Assembly: GCF_031143425.1 (NCBI RefSeq)
Contig: NC_090446.1
Span: 1,549,498,749 to 1,549,562,748 of the forward strand
From: Pleurodeles waltl
Taxonomy: Eukaryota; Chordata; Amphibia; Caudata; Salamandridae
Direction of reading: 5' to 3'
Length of the DNA: 64,000 nt
Part shown: piece by piece, positions 34,669 to 46,953 of the stretch
How positions within the stretch are numbered: the first letter of the stretch is position 1
Layout of the letters: each line of letters begins with the position of its first letter
Notes under the pieces: model-generated
Told to the model about the DNA's origin: nothing
Seen by the model: only the letters and a program-made list of their open reading frames with translations
The model's database searches: none
Made by a program: the position numbers and the translations under genes

Positions 34669-34826
34669 AAGCAACCCTCAGACAGGCATAGCCTCAGAAG
34701 GAACCCGGGGCCGCAAGGTGAGTTTGAAGTGTCGATGATCAATGTGTCCTGCAAGTCACACTATTTCTCACAGCTAGCTTTGTTGTTCATCGACAAGCGA
34801 GACGAGTGATCCACCGCCAAGAGTCA
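34669..34826 (-). pseudogene. 5.8S rRNA pseudogene
   Basis: About 158 nt, the normal 5.8S length. Conserved blocks on the plus strand include GAAGTGTCGATGATCAATGT, GTGTCCTGCAAGTCACA, CAGCTAGCT, TTCATCGAC and GAGTGATCCACCGCCAAGAG. Many substitutions, several at CpG sites (for example TTCGAAG to TTTGAAG), show that it is not under rRNA constraint. Confidence 0.93.
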
Positions 34827-35393
34827 CAGGCATCTTTTCTCAATGTTCACCCACCTGCGGGCACAGGAGAGGCGGGAGGAAGGCGGCACCGTCCATCCAC
34901 CGGCGGTACTGGCAAGATGGCTCGGCACCCTGTCTGGCTTCCTCTCTCAGAGGTATCCTCCACAGTTCAAAGAACATCACCTGGCGATTGGCCCGAGAAC
35001 CTCCCTGCGGGCAAGAGGGGGCTTCCGGAACAGAACGGGAGCCAGGCCGCCCCAGAACTACTGGTCCCTCCCAGAGGACTGGGAGAGACCACATGAGTCT
35101 TCAAACCCTTAGCCAGCCACACGGGACCAGGACAAGCCAGGTACCTGGCAACAAGGGAGGGTCACCCCACCTGCACACCAGCCATCTGCAACCAGGTCTC
35201 GACCCTGCAAGTCGAGAGTCACCGGCTTAAGGCAGCAGCCCTGAGCTGTGCCAGTGAGCTGGGGGATAGCCGCCCCCCCCACTGCCCTGGTGCGGGGTGA
35301 GTGTGGATCTGTCTCAGGAGGGGCCAGATCTGGGGTGGGGTGGGGAGTATGCCCCAACTCCACTCTCTGGTCCCGCCCACATAAGAGGGTCAG
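34827..35393 (-). other. ITS1-position spacer, part next to 5.8S
   Basis: GC-rich sequence interrupted at 35394 by LTR B. It resumes at 41271, after the TSD copy GTCAG. Confidence 0.65.
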
Positions 35394-38300
35394 TGTAGGA
35401 AAGTACCCTCATTTTGGCATATTACCCCCATTTTCTGCCTGATGACAGAGTGTTTGACTGTGTTCACTGGGATCCTGCTAACCAGGACCCCAGTGATTAT
35501 GCTCTCTCTTCTCTAAATGTTGTCACCCCATACTGGTAACCCAGTATTTCACCCAAAATTGGCATACTGATGCCCCCTTATAAGTCCCGAGTATATGGTA
35601 CCTAGGTACCCACGGCATTAGGGTTCCAGGGGACCCCTATGGGCTGTAGCATTTCTTTTGCCACCCATGGGGAGCCCATGCAAAGGCTTCTACAGGACTG
35701 CCATGGCAGCCTGCGTGAAATGGTGCATGCACCCTTTCACTGCCATTTACACTGCACCAGGTCCCTGAGGGCAGAGTGCGGAGTACCTGTGTGTGAGGGC
35801 ACCCCTCCACTAGAAGAGGTGCCCCCACGACCTCCAGGACCATTTTCCCAGACTTTGTGAGTGCAGGGACCCCATTTTACGTGTGCACTGGACATCGGTC
35901 ATTATCTGTGTCCAGCTACATAATGGTAACTCTGAACATAGGCATGTTTGGTATCAAACATGTTGGAATCATACCCCAAGGCCTTTGCAAGCATTGGTTG
36001 TATGATTCCATGCACTCTGGGGGCTCCTTAGAGGATCCCCAGTGCTGCCATTCCATCCTTCTGAGGTTTTCCAGGCAGCCCCAGCTGCTGCCACCTCACA
36101 GACAGGTTTCTGCCCTCCTCTTGCTTGAAAAGCTCGAGCCCAGAGTAGGAGGCTGGCCTGGCTTGTAGTGAGTACCAAGGGGTACTTACACCTTGCACCA
36201 GGCCCAGTTATCCCTTATTAGTGTATAGGGTGTCTAGCAGTTTAGGCTGATAGATAATGGTAGCTTAGCATAGCAGCTTAGGCTGAACTAGGAGACGAGT
36301 GAAGCTCCTACAGTACCACTTAGTGTCATATGCACAATATCATAAGAAAACACAATACACAGATATACTAAAAATAAAGGTACTTTATTTTTATGACAAT
36401 ATGCCAAAGTATCTCAGAGTGAATCCTCAGTATGAGGATAGCAAATATACACAAGATATATGTACACAATACCAAAAATATGCAGTATAGTCTTGGAAAA
36501 CAGTGCAACCAATGTATAGTTACAATAGGATGCAATGGGGACACATAGGGATAGGGGCAACACAAACCATATACTCCAAAAGTGGAATGTGAACCACGAA
36601 TGGACCCCAAACCTATGTGACCTTGTAGAGGGTCGCTGGGACTATTAGAAAATAGTAAGGGTTAGAAAAATAGCCCTCCCCAAGACCCTGAAAAGTGAGT
36701 GCAAAGTGCACTGAAGTTCACCAAAGGACAAAGAAGTCGTGATAGGGGAATAATGCAGGAAAGACACAAACCAGCAATGCAACAACGATGGATTTCCAAT
36801 CTAGGGTACCTGTGGAATAAGGGGACCAAGTCCAAAAGTCACAAGCAAGTCGGAGATGGGCAGATGCCCAGGAAATGCCAGCTGTGGGTGCAAAGAAGCT
36901 TCTACTGGACAGAAAAAGCTGAGGTTTCTGCAAGAACGGAAAGGGATAGAGACTTCCCCTTTGGTGGACTGATCCCTCTTGCCGTGTAGAGTCGTGCAAA
37001 AGTATTTTTCCGCCGAAAGAATGCCAACAAGCCTTGCTAGCTGCAAATCATGCGGTTAACGTTTTTGGACGCTGCTGTGGCCCAGGAGGGACCAGAAGGT
37101 CGCAAATTGGACCAGGAGAGAGAGAGGACGTCGATCAAGACAAGAAGCCCTCTCAGTAGCAAGTAGCACCCAGAAAAGTGCCAGAAACAGGCACTACAAG
37201 GATGTGTGAAACGGTGCTTGCCGAAGTTGCACAAAGGAGTCCCACGTCGCCGGAGACCAACTTAGAAAGTCGTGCAATGCAGGTTAGAGTGCCATGGACC
37301 CAGGCTTGGCTGTGCACAAAGGATTTCTGCTGTAAGTGCACGGAAGCCGGAGTAGTTGCAAAAGACGCGGTTTCCAACAATGCAGTCTGGCGTGGGAAGG
37401 CAAGGACTTACCTCCACCAAACTTGGACTGAAGAGTCACTGGACTTTGGGAGTCACTTGGACAGAGTTGCTGGATTCAAGGGACCTCGCTCGTTGTGCTG
37501 AGAGGAGACCCAAGGGACCGGTAATGCAGCTTTTTGGTGCCTGCGGTAGCAGGGGGAAGATTCCGTCGACCCACGGGAGATTTCTTCGGAGCTTCTAGTG
37601 CAGAGAGGAGGCAGACTACCCCCACAGCATGCACCACCAGGAAAACAGTCGAGAAGGCGGCAGGATCAGCGTTACAGAGTTGCAGTAGTCGTCTTTGCTA
37701 CTTTGTTGCAGTTTTGCAGGCTTCCAGCGCGGTCAGCAGTCGATTCCTTGGCAGAAGGTGAAGAGAGAGATGCAGAGGAACTCTGATGAGCTCTTGCATT
37801 CGTTATCTAAAGTTTCCCCAGAGACAGAGACCCTAAATAGCCAGAAAAGAGGGTTTGGCTACCTAGGAGAGAGGATAGGCTAGCAACACCTGGGGGAGCC
37901 TATCAGAAGGAGTCTCTGACGTCACCTGGTGGCACTGGCCACTCAGAGCAGTCCAGTGTGCCAGCAGCACCTCTGTTTCCAAGATGGCAGAGGTCTGGAG
38001 CACACTGGAGGAGCTCTGGACACCTCCCAGGGGAGGTGCAGGTCAGGGGAGTGGTCACTCCCCTTTCCTTTGTCCAGTTTCGTGCCAGAGCAGGGCTAAG
38101 GGGTCACCTGAACCGGTGTAGACTGGCTTATGCAGAATTGGGCACATCTGTGCTCATGAAAGCATTTCCAGAGGCTGGGGGAGGCTACTCCTCCCCTGCC
38201 TTCACACCATTTTCCAAAGGGAGAGGGTGTAACACCCTCTCTCAGAGGAAGTCCTTTGTTCTGCCATCCTGGGACAAGCCTGGCTTGACCCCAGGGGGGC

Positions 38301-41265
38301 AGAAACCTGTCTGAGGGGTTGGCAGCAGCAGCAGCTGCAGTGAAACCCCTGAAAAGGCAGTTTGGCAGTACCAGGGTCTGTGCTACAGACCACTGGGATC
38401 ATGGGATTGTGCCAACTATGCCAGGATGGCATAGAGGTGGCAATTCCATGATCATAGACATGTTACATGGCCATATTCGGAGTTACCATTGTGAAGCTAC
38501 ATATAGGTAGTGACCTATATGTAGTGCACGCGTGTAATGGTGTCCCTGCACTCACAAAGTCCGGGGAATTGGCACTGAACAATGTGGGGGCACCTTGGCT
38601 AGTGCCAGGGTGCCCTCACACTAAGTAACTTTGCACCTAACCTTTACCAGGTAAAGGTTAGACATATAGGTGACTTATAAGTTACTTAAGTGCAGTGTAA
38701 AATGGCTGTGAAATAACGTGGACGTTATTTCACTCAGGCTGCAGTGGCAGGCCTGTGTAAGAATTGTCAGAGCTCCCTATGGGTGGCAAAAGAAATGCTG
38801 CAGCCCATAGGGATCTCCTGGAACCCCAATACCCTGGGTACCTCAGTACCATATACTAGGGAATTATAAGGGTGTTCCAGTAAGCCAATGTAAATTGGTA
38901 AAATTGGTCACTAGCCTGTTAGTGACAATTTGAAAGAAATGAGAGAGCATAACCACTGAGGTTCTGGTTAGCAGAGCCTCAGTGAGACAGTTAGGCACCA
39001 CACAGGGAACACATACATATAGGCCACAAATTTATGAGCACTGGGGTCCTGACTAGCAGGGACCCAGTGACACATAACAAACATACTGAAAACATAGGGT
39101 TTTCACTATGAGCACTGGGCCCTGGCTGGCAGGATCCCAGTGAGACAGTGAAAACACCCTGACATACACTCACAAACAGGCCCAAAGTGGGGGTAACAAG
39201 GCTAGAAAGAGGCTACTTTCTCACACTCAGGAAGGCAGAACAATAATTTTCTTTGGGCGAGGGGTGTTACACCCTCTTCCTTTGGAAATAGGTGGTACAG
39301 TCATGGGAGGGGTAGCTTTCCAGAGCCTCTGGAAATGCTTTGAAGGGCACAGTTGATGCCCTCCTTGGATAATCCAGTCTACACCTGTTCAGGACCCCCA
39401 GTCCCTGCTCTAGCGCAAAACTGGACTGAGGAAAGGGAAGTGCTCAGAGCTCCCCCAGAGTGTCCCTGGGTTTCGCCATCTTGGATTCCAAGAGGGTGGG
39501 GCACTTTGGGAGCATCTGAGTGGCCAGTGCCAGCAGGTGATGTCAGAGGCCTCCCCTGATAGGTGCTTACCTGATTAGCTGACCAATCCCCCTTTGAGGG
39601 CTATTTAGGTTCTCTCTCTTGGGTGGGTCTTGAGATTGGGATTGCAAGACTCCAGCAGGAATCCTCTGCATCCTTTACTTCACCTTCTCACCGAAGAAAC
39701 TGCATCTGGACCCTCTAGGAACTCTACAAACTGCAACAAAGAAGCAAGGACAACTTTGCAACATTGTATCTTCAGCAACTGCAACTGTTTCCTGGTCGTG
39801 CATCCTCTGAGGACAGCCAGTCTTCAGCCTGCAGCAGAAGAACAAAGGAATCTCCCTTGAAGTGAAGGAGTCACTTCCCTGCTTCACCAGATACCCCTCT
39901 GCAGCGATGACCAGTGGCTTAGGTCCCCTCTTCTGACAAAGTGCGTGGATCCAGCATCACAGGTGGTGGATTATAGTGTTCCAGACCGTCCTGACGTCCA
40001 ATTGTCCAACTTTGGTGGAGGTAAGAGCCTGCCTCCCCACGCAAGTCAGTACCCCTGTGCACTGCGTGTTTTGCAGTTGCCAAAATTGTTGGCATCTTTC
40101 CACAAACTTCTTCATGCACCGTGCAGCTCCGGCCCCCACCACTCCTTCCTGTGTTGCACAGCTTCCTGCGTGGCTCTCCGGCGCCGTGGGATCCCTTTGT
40201 GTCATGCTGCATGGGCCTCCGTTTGCACCTTCTTTGTCCTGGTGCTGTGGGACTTCTGTGCGCACTGCCTGGTCTTTTGAGGGCTCTCTGAGTTGCAGAG
40301 AGCCTCCTCTGTCTCCCGTTCCAGAGTAGAGGCCACCAGGACCCTCCTGGTGCAGGGCAGCACCATTTTAAGCTAACCGCAAGCTTTGCGTGTGCCAATG
40401 CTTTGTGGCGGAATCCAGTGAAGCAAACCAGACTGCAATCTTCCATCCGGTGTGGGACATCATCTGCATCAACCAGGAGCCCGATTTCGTGGAGTACTGA
40501 CAGTTGTTCTTCACCGGTTGTTCTTCTTTTGCTCCTTCATCCAGGTTAGCAGGGGCTCCTGTTCTCCCTGGACTCTTCTGTGCTTCTTGGACTTGGTCCC
40601 ATTCTTCCACAGGTCTTCAGGTCCAGGAATCCATTGTTAGTGTCTTGCAGTCTTTTCTGGTTCTTGCATAATCTTCTTTCTTGTGTTCTTGTGTGCTCTA
40701 GCAGAGTTACTGTGATTTACTCCTGCTTTCCTGGGCTCTGGGGTGGGTTCTATTGCTTACCTTTGGTGTTTTCTAATACTCCCAGCGCCCCTCTACACAC
40801 TACACTTGCCTAGGTGGGAAACTGACTTTCGCATTCCACTTTCTTAGTATAAGGTTTGTGTTCCCCCAGGCCCATTTCTAACTATTGTGATTTTCACTAT
40901 TTGCACTGTTTTCTAACAGTTTTTACAGCTATTTCTGCATACTAGTGTATATAATTTGTGTATTACTTACCTCCGAAGGGAGTATAGTTTCTATGGTATT
41001 ATTGGCATTTGTGCCACTAAAATAAAGTACCTTTATGTTTGTAACACTGAGTATTTTCTTTCATGTGTGTGAGTAGTGTGTGACTACAGTGGTACTGCAT
41101 GAGCTTTCCATGTCTCCTAGATAAGCCTTGGCTGCTCATCCACAGCTACCTCTAGAGAGCCTGGCTTCTAGTCACTGCCTACACTACACTAATAAGGGAT
41201 AACTGGACCTGGTATAAGATGTAAGTACCTTAGGTACCCACTACAAACCAGGTTAGCCTCCTACA
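35394..41265 (+). repeat. Solo LTR B, plus strand, split by LTR D2
   Basis: TGTAGGAAAG at 35394 to CTCCTACA at 41265, flanked by a perfect 5-bp TSD GTCAG (35389-35393, 41266-41270). Without the nested LTR it is about 2.79 kb. It is a more diverged subfamily, but it keeps the U3 hairpin positions (35715-35740) and an AATAAA near 41020. It sits inside rDNA ITS1. Confidence 0.85.
36144..39225 (-). repeat. Solo LTR D2, minus strand, nested in LTR B
   Basis: A 3082-bp copy of the D-type LTR in the opposite orientation to its host LTR. The flanks CCCAG (36139-36143) and CTCAG (39226-39230) are a 5-bp TSD with one change. The terminal TG is mutated to AG at 36144. LTR B sequence (GGAAGGCAGA) resumes directly after the right TSD copy. 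Confidence 0.82.
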
Positions 41266-41270
41266 GTCAG

Positions 41271-41456
41271 GTCCTCCCAGGTGGAAGAGCCCACCCCACA
41301 CCCAGTCCTCTCCCAAGAGCCCCAACTGCTGCAGACCGCTCCGCCAGCCAGGGAGCACGAGGGGAGGGCTGGATCCTGTGCTTACGGGTGTTCAATTCTT
41401 GAAGGCGGCCAAGGGCTTCGGGCTGGTGTTGTCAGTCACTCGGGCCACTCCGCTAT
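41271..41456 (-). other. ITS1-position spacer, part next to 18S
   Basis: GC-rich sequence between the LTR B TSD and the 18S 3' end. Assigned by position. Confidence 0.6.
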
Positions 41457-41491
41457 TAATGATCCTTTCACAGGTTCACCTATGGAAAACG

Positions 41492-41530
<39 letters not shown>

Positions 41531-41552
41531 TGACTTCTCAGCGCTCTGAACA
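41457..41552 (-). pseudogene. 18S rRNA 3'-end pseudogene fragment
   Basis: The plus strand reads TAATGATCCTTTCACAGGTT, CACCTATGGAAAACG, TTACGACTTTTACTTCCTCT and AGATAGTCAAGTTTGAT, the reverse complement of the 18S 3' terminus with a few changes. The match fades after about 95 nt, where LTR-type sequence starts. Confidence 0.92.
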
Positions 41553-41554
41553 CT

Positions 41555-41859
41555 ATATTTTCTCTTTTGTGGTAGTGTGGTCGAGCAGTTAGGCTTATCA
41601 GAGGGTAGTGCAAAGCATTTGTTGAATGAACAGAGACAATAAATGAGACACACATGAAGAATAAATCTGAGACCAATTTAGAAAAATAACACTTGTTTAT
41701 ATTTATTTTAAACCCAAGAACTTAATAATCAGGTAAATACGTTTTCAAGCATAAATACTTTTCAATAGCAAAAGTCAACATAGTGCAATTTTAGAGTTCT
41801 ATATTGTTAACCTATGGAAGGAAAATACATTCAAACCAACACTACATGACGACTCCCGG
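41555..41859 (+). repeat. LTR-type repeat fragment (GGTCGAGCAGTTAGGCT family)
   Basis: Shares GTGTGGTCGAGCAGTTAGGC, GTGCAAAGCATTTGTTG and GAGACCAATTTA with 42892-43165 in the same orientation. It lacks an LTR start and abuts TGTAGGAGGCTGG of the next copy. Confidence 0.5.
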
Positions 41860-41962
41860 TGTAGGAGGCTGGCCCTCTATGTAGTGTATAAAACTAGGCA
41901 CACTCTGTAGGGGGTCCAAGCAACTACACATTTGTTTTCAGAGACAAAAACTAGATCACCTA

Positions 41963-42875
41963 GGGGCATATTTATACTCTGTTTCCACCGAATTACCGTC
42001 ATTTTTGTTTACTCTAATTCGGTGCAAAGCTAACTCCATATATATACCATGGTGCTAGCCTCGTCCAGCGCCAAATTTATGGAGTTAAAGTCATTTTTTG
42101 GAATTGGAAACCTACCTTGCCTTAATGAGATGCAAGGTAGGCATTCCCGTGCAAAAAATGACTCTATGGCCTTAATGCTATATTTATACTCCCATGCAAA
42201 AATGGTGCAAGGGAGGGAGGAGGGGTCAAAAAATGACGCAAAGCTTGCTTTGCCCCATTTTTTAACATCTGGGTCAGGGCAGGTGTTCGGGACCTGTGGG
42301 CCTATTTCCAAGGTGGAACACCATTGAATAAGCCCACAGGTGCCCTCCCCAGGCCCCAGAGACACCCTCCAGGGGCAGTCCCTCCACACACCAGAGGGAT
42401 TGCGGAGGATGGGGGACCCCATCCCAGGTAAGTACAGGTAAGTATTGCATTTTATTTTTTAAAGTGCCATAGGGGGCCCTGAAATGGGCCCCCCTACATG
42501 GCACCTGGTGCAATGGCCAAGCCCAGGGGACCCTGGTCCCATGTGGTGGCCATTTGTGCGGTGGGCATGACTCCTGTCTTTTCTAAGACAGGAGTCACGT
42601 GGTATGGATCGTTTTGCGCCAGAAAATGACTCTAGGCAGGTTAGAGTCATTGTTTTTAGTCTAACCTGCCTAACGTCATCTTTTGGTGCAAAACCCCCTT
42701 CTTCCATAGTGCCAGCCCCACCTGACTAACGTCATTACTTTTTACGCAAGCTCACCCTTTGCACTGGCTTGCACCATTCCATAAATATGGTGCCCGGCTG
42801 GTGCACAGAAATGGTGCAAGCCGGTGCTAAACTGCGTTATTGCAGTTTTGCACCAAAAAGTATAAATCCGGGCCC
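41963..42875. mobile_element. MITE, 913 bp, TA target duplication
   Basis: Ends GGGGCATATTTATACT and AGTATAAATCCGGGCC(C) are imperfect inverted repeats; TA flanks both sides. Removing it rejoins a plausible LTR sequence. An inner copy of the end motif (ATATTTATACTC near 42179) suggests an internal duplication. Superfamily not certain. Confidence 0.6.
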
Positions 42876-44105
42876 TAATGCTCTAATGTTTGAGGTATCT
42901 TGGTCGAGCAGTTAGGCTAATGTTGGAGAAGTGCAAAGCATTGGTTGCACTCACAGTATCAATCATGCGACTCAAACACCCAAAGGAATAACTTGAGACC
43001 AATTTATAAAAATACTTCAGGTTTTTATACAATTAATAAGACCAAGATTATCAAAATTAGGTAAGTACTTTTTCAGATATGAATTTTTGAAGTTTTATCA
43101 AACACAGTGCATAATTACACACCATAGGAATCAATAGGCAGTCAGTTTTAAAAATGCATATAAAATCGTAGTTATGATACCAGGTTTTGCTTTTGCGGGT
43201 TGGTCAAGGTCGTCGGTGGGCACGTTGTGCCAGCCAGAGAGGCTAGGATGGCTCCCGCTTTCGGCAGGAGCAGCGTTGGAAATACTCTTGGAGCAGGTAC
43301 AGGGCAACTCAGGGGGACCACTTGGAAAAGGGTGGTTCTTGCAGATTTAAAGGTAGTGCTTTGGGGTCCCGTTGGGCTGTCAAGGTCGCAAGGTGTGTGG
43401 AACACTGTGGGCACAGCTGGTTCCTCGTTCCAGCCCACTGGGCAGCCGGGTGCAGGGCGAATTGTTGATCCAGGAGCTGTGCACAATGGAGTCCCCTGGA
43501 GCTGGAGGTGTGTCTCTTGGAGAGCGGCTTGGAGGACAATGGGGGACTCTGGTGGGAGGTCCAGGGTGTTCCTGAAGTCCCTTGACTGGGGCTTCCTCCT
43601 GGTCCTTTTTCAGCTCTGAGGGACGTGGTTTTCTTGGTGTCCGACGTCCACTGACCAGTAAACTGGGGTTTTGGCACGACTTGGCCACTGGAGGGCACAG
43701 TGCCATCAAATTTGGCACACTTGCGGGGTTTGTTCTGACAGTCGTTGGCATGTCGTCGAGTCTGGCTGCAGCTTCTGGTTCAGGAGATATTGGCCATTCA
43801 GTGGAGTGACCCTCAGGCCGTACTTTAGAAGGGAAGGAGCACAGATACAAGGCGCTCACTCCACGCTGGAAGCCCTGAGAAAGAGGTCACATGGGGAACC
43901 AGGGAGTCACCAGCAACACCAGCCCCACTCTGGCCCCTGAGAGAACACTGTTAATTTGAATAGAGGCAGGCAGCAGTAGAGAGAGGAGCCAGAACCACCA
44001 AGGCAGTTACGGGCGGCTCCTCTTGGCAATCCAGGGTCAGGGAGTTGCTGGCAGCAGGGCAACAAGCAGAAAAACAATCCAGGTGATTCCTTTCTGCCAC
44101 CCAGC

Positions 44106-44445
44106 CAGTGCTTAATTTGTGTTTGTTGTTTCCGGTGCGGAGCACTGGCACTTATTTCTGAGGGCCGGCGCTTAGTTTTCTGTCTCAAGCATTTGCTGCA
44201 AGCAAACGACATGTGGGAAAGACGGAGAAAGAGAAAAACGAAAAAGTGTCAGAAAGGGGAAAAGCAGGAAGCTGAGAGAGTGAGCTGAAGGGGCAGAGAG
44301 TAACTATAAATGCACTGGAGGCCCGAGGTGGCTTCAGGATTATGCTGCCTCAGTATTATGTGCTGGCACTCTTAATTGCAGCAGCTGCGTTTTGAAGAGG
44401 AGAGCTTTGAGCACCTGCACCTTTTTATTTACAAATGAAGCACTG
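44106..44445. mobile_element. hAT-type MITE, 340 bp
   Basis: TIRs CAGTGCTTAATTTGT and ACAAATGAAGCACTG. A perfect 8-bp TSD, CACCCAGC, lies at 44098-44105 and 44446-44453. Same family as 60715-61051. Confidence 0.85.
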
Positions 44446-44598
44446 CACCCAGCACATACCAGGCAACAGGGCAACAACAGGAGACCAATCGAGATGAGTC
44501 CTTTCTGCAGTCCAGCAGCCCCTCTGGCAGAGGTTCAGTCCCAGTTTCCAAAAGTGCTCTAAAGAACATGGGGTGAGAGCCCCTGTACTTATACTCTA

Positions 44599-45618
44599 TG
44601 TTACAAATTGGGTCTCTAGTTGGCAGACGTATGCACCTTGTTCAAGTAGGGACCACAATCCTAGTCAGGGTAAGTCACAACACAACCTAAATTATCCTGT
44701 GCTCACCCTCCAGTAACATAGCACAGAGCAGGAAGGCTTAACTTAGAAGGCAATCTCTCATACAGTAACACAGTGAAAACACCACAAAAAGTACTCCACA
44801 TCAGATTAAGAAAAAAGATAATATTTATCTGAATAACATAATACCAAAACAACAAAAGTTCAATATGCACAAGTCAAGATATTACATTGTAAAGGTTTGA
44901 ATGAGTCTCAATCCTGAAGAATCAGTGGTTGTATCCTTTTAACACACAGTACCTAGAATGCGTCAAAAATAACGATGCACTGGAGACACAGAGGCGGAGA
45001 TGCATTGAAAAATAAGGTGTTGCATCGGATTTTCTGGCGCAGCACAGACAGTGCGTTGTTTCTTTCTGTGCTGCAAGGTGATGCGTTGATTTCCAGGAGC
45101 GCAGCCTTGGTTCCTCACTGTGATGCAGGGATATTTTGACGCCCATGGATGATGCATTGAAAATCCTTGACTTGCTGGTAAGAAGAAGCAGGCTCTGTGT
45201 CGAGCAGGTAGGCGATGTCATGATTTTTCAGCCACAAGGCAGGCGCTGCGTCGATTTCTGCAAGAATGCATCAATTTTCCAATGTACAAGGGTTTTTTTC
45301 TCTTTGGTGAAGCCTCTGTGGCCCTGAGACTTCAGAACATGCGACAAGCTCAATCCAAGAGCACTTGTGGGGAAGGCAGAGTCCTTCCAGCAGAGGCAGG
45401 GGCCAACAGGCACTAGGACAACAAGCAGGGCAGCAGTCCTTTCCACCTAAGCAGTTCAGATGAGTCCTTTGAGCAGTCAGGCAGTCCCTCTGCAGAGTCC
45501 AGGTGTTAATCCACAAGTGCCTGATGTGGTGAGGTCAGAGACCCAGTATATGTATCCAAACGTACGTTTGAAGTGGGGAAACTTTAAAGAGTGTTTTTAA
45601 GGTACACAAGTTCCTCTT
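44599..45618 (-). repeat. LTR-type repeat of another family
   Basis: Starts TGTTACAAATTGGGTCTC on the plus strand and ends where LTR C begins. It contains AAGATAATATTTATCT and repeated GATGCA/GATGCGTTGA blocks. It resembles abundant newt LTR sequence as I recall it; no coding region. Confidence 0.4.
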
Positions 45619-46345
45619 TGTAGGAAAGTACCATTTTGTCTGGCATGTAACCCCCATTTTTACTTGTGTGTCAGTTTGTTTTTGCCTGTCTCACTGGGAC
45701 CCTGCCAGCCAGGACCCCAGTACTCATAAGTTTGTGGCCTAAATGTGTTCCCTGTGTGATGCATAACTGTCTCACTGAGGCTCTGCTAACCAGAACCTCA
45801 GTGGTTATGCTCTCTCTTTGCTTTCCAAATTGTCACTAACAGGCTAGTGACCAATTTCACCAATTCACATTGGCATACTGGTACACCATATAATTCCTTA
45901 GTATATGGTACTGAGGTACCCAGGGTATTGGGGTTCCAGGAGATCCCTATGGGCTCCAGCATTTCTTTTGCCACCCATAGGGAGCTCGGACAATTCTTAC
46001 ACAGGCCTGCCACTGCAGCCTGAGTGAAATAACGTCCACCTTATTTCACAGCTATTTTACACTGCACTTACGTAACTTTAAGTCACCTATATTTCTAACC
46101 CTCACTTAGTGAAGGCTAGGTGCAAAGTTACTAAGTGTGAGGGCACCCTGGCACTAGCCAAGGTGCCCTCACAGAGTTCAGGGCAATTTCACAGGACTTT
46201 GTGAGTGCGGGGACACCATTACACGCGTGCACTACACATAGGTCACTACCTATGTGTAGCTTCACAATGGTAACTCCGAATATGGCCATGTAACATGACT
46301 AAGACTATGGAATTGTACCCCCATGGCAAATCTGGTACTGGGGTG
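45619..46345 (+). repeat. LTR C, plus strand, broken inside its long hairpin
   Basis: Begins TGTAGGAAAGTACC and follows the A-type LTR through both short hairpins (46024-46049, 46232-46259) into the long hairpin (GGAATTGTACCCCC). There it gives way to the 63-bp minisatellite. The rest of the LTR is not found beyond the array. Confidence 0.75.
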
Positions 46346-46953
46346 CCAAACTGTATGTTGGCATACCGCTGCTGTGTGCCGGACTGTGGGAGGGGCTGCC
46401 ACCTTGCTCTGCGCTGTATGTTGGCATACCGCTGCTGTGTGCCGGACAGCCACCTTGCACTGCGCTGTGTGTTGGCGTACTGCTGCTGTGTGCCGGACTG
46501 CCACCTTGCACTGCGCTGTGTGTTAGCACACTGCTGCTGTGTGCCGGACTGTGGGAGGGACTGCCACCTTGCACTGCGCTGTAAGTTGGCACACTGCTGC
46601 TGTGTGCTGGACTGTGGGAGGGGCTGCCACCTTGCACTGCGCTGTGTGTTGGCACACTGCTGCTGTTCGCCGGACTGTGGGAGGGACTGTGGGAGGGGCT
46701 GCCACCTTGCTCTGCGCTGTATGTTGGCATACTGCTGCTGTGTGCTGGACTGTGGGAGGGGCTGCCGCCTTGCACTGGGCTGTGTGTTGGCACACTGCTG
46801 CTGTGTGCCGATTGTGGGAGGGGCTGCCACCTTGCACTGCGCTGTGTGTTGGCCTGATGCTGCTGTGTGCTGGACTGTGGGAGGGGCTGCCACCTTGCAC
46901 TGGACTGTGTGTTGGCACACTGCTGCTGTGTGCTGGACTGTGGGAGGGGCTGC
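46346..46953. repeat. Minisatellite, 63-bp unit, left part
   Basis: Units of CTGTATGTTGGCATACCGCT, GCTGTGTGCCGGACTGTGGG and AGGGGCTGCCACCTTGCTCT plus GCG; shorter 51-bp units lack a 12-bp block. The array is split by the element at 46954-56061. Long frames on both strands are unit artefacts (63 = 21 codons). Confidence 0.88.

Larger units (their letters stand above)
41860..44598 (+). repeat. LTR-type repeats with two MITE insertions
   Basis: TGTAGGAGGCTGGCC at 41860 looks like an LTR start. It continues to 41962, is interrupted by a MITE (41963-42875), and resumes at ATGCTCTAATG with the TGGTCGAGCAG motif. The later GC-rich part (43165-44598) probably includes sequence of a second LTR family; its 43980-44598 part shares CAACAAGCAG and GAGTCCTTTCTGC-like blocks with 45410-45500. 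No genuine gene is seen. The right limit is uncertain. Confidence 0.45.

Noticed and set aside
34669..34826. A functional 5.8S rRNA gene
   Set aside because: Too many substitutions in invariant positions, and the adjoining 28S is almost entirely deleted.
45614..45618. CTCTT before LTR C, the same 5-mer as the TSD of LTR D1
   Set aside because: The other end of LTR C is missing, so no TSD can be shown; a 5-mer match is easily chance.
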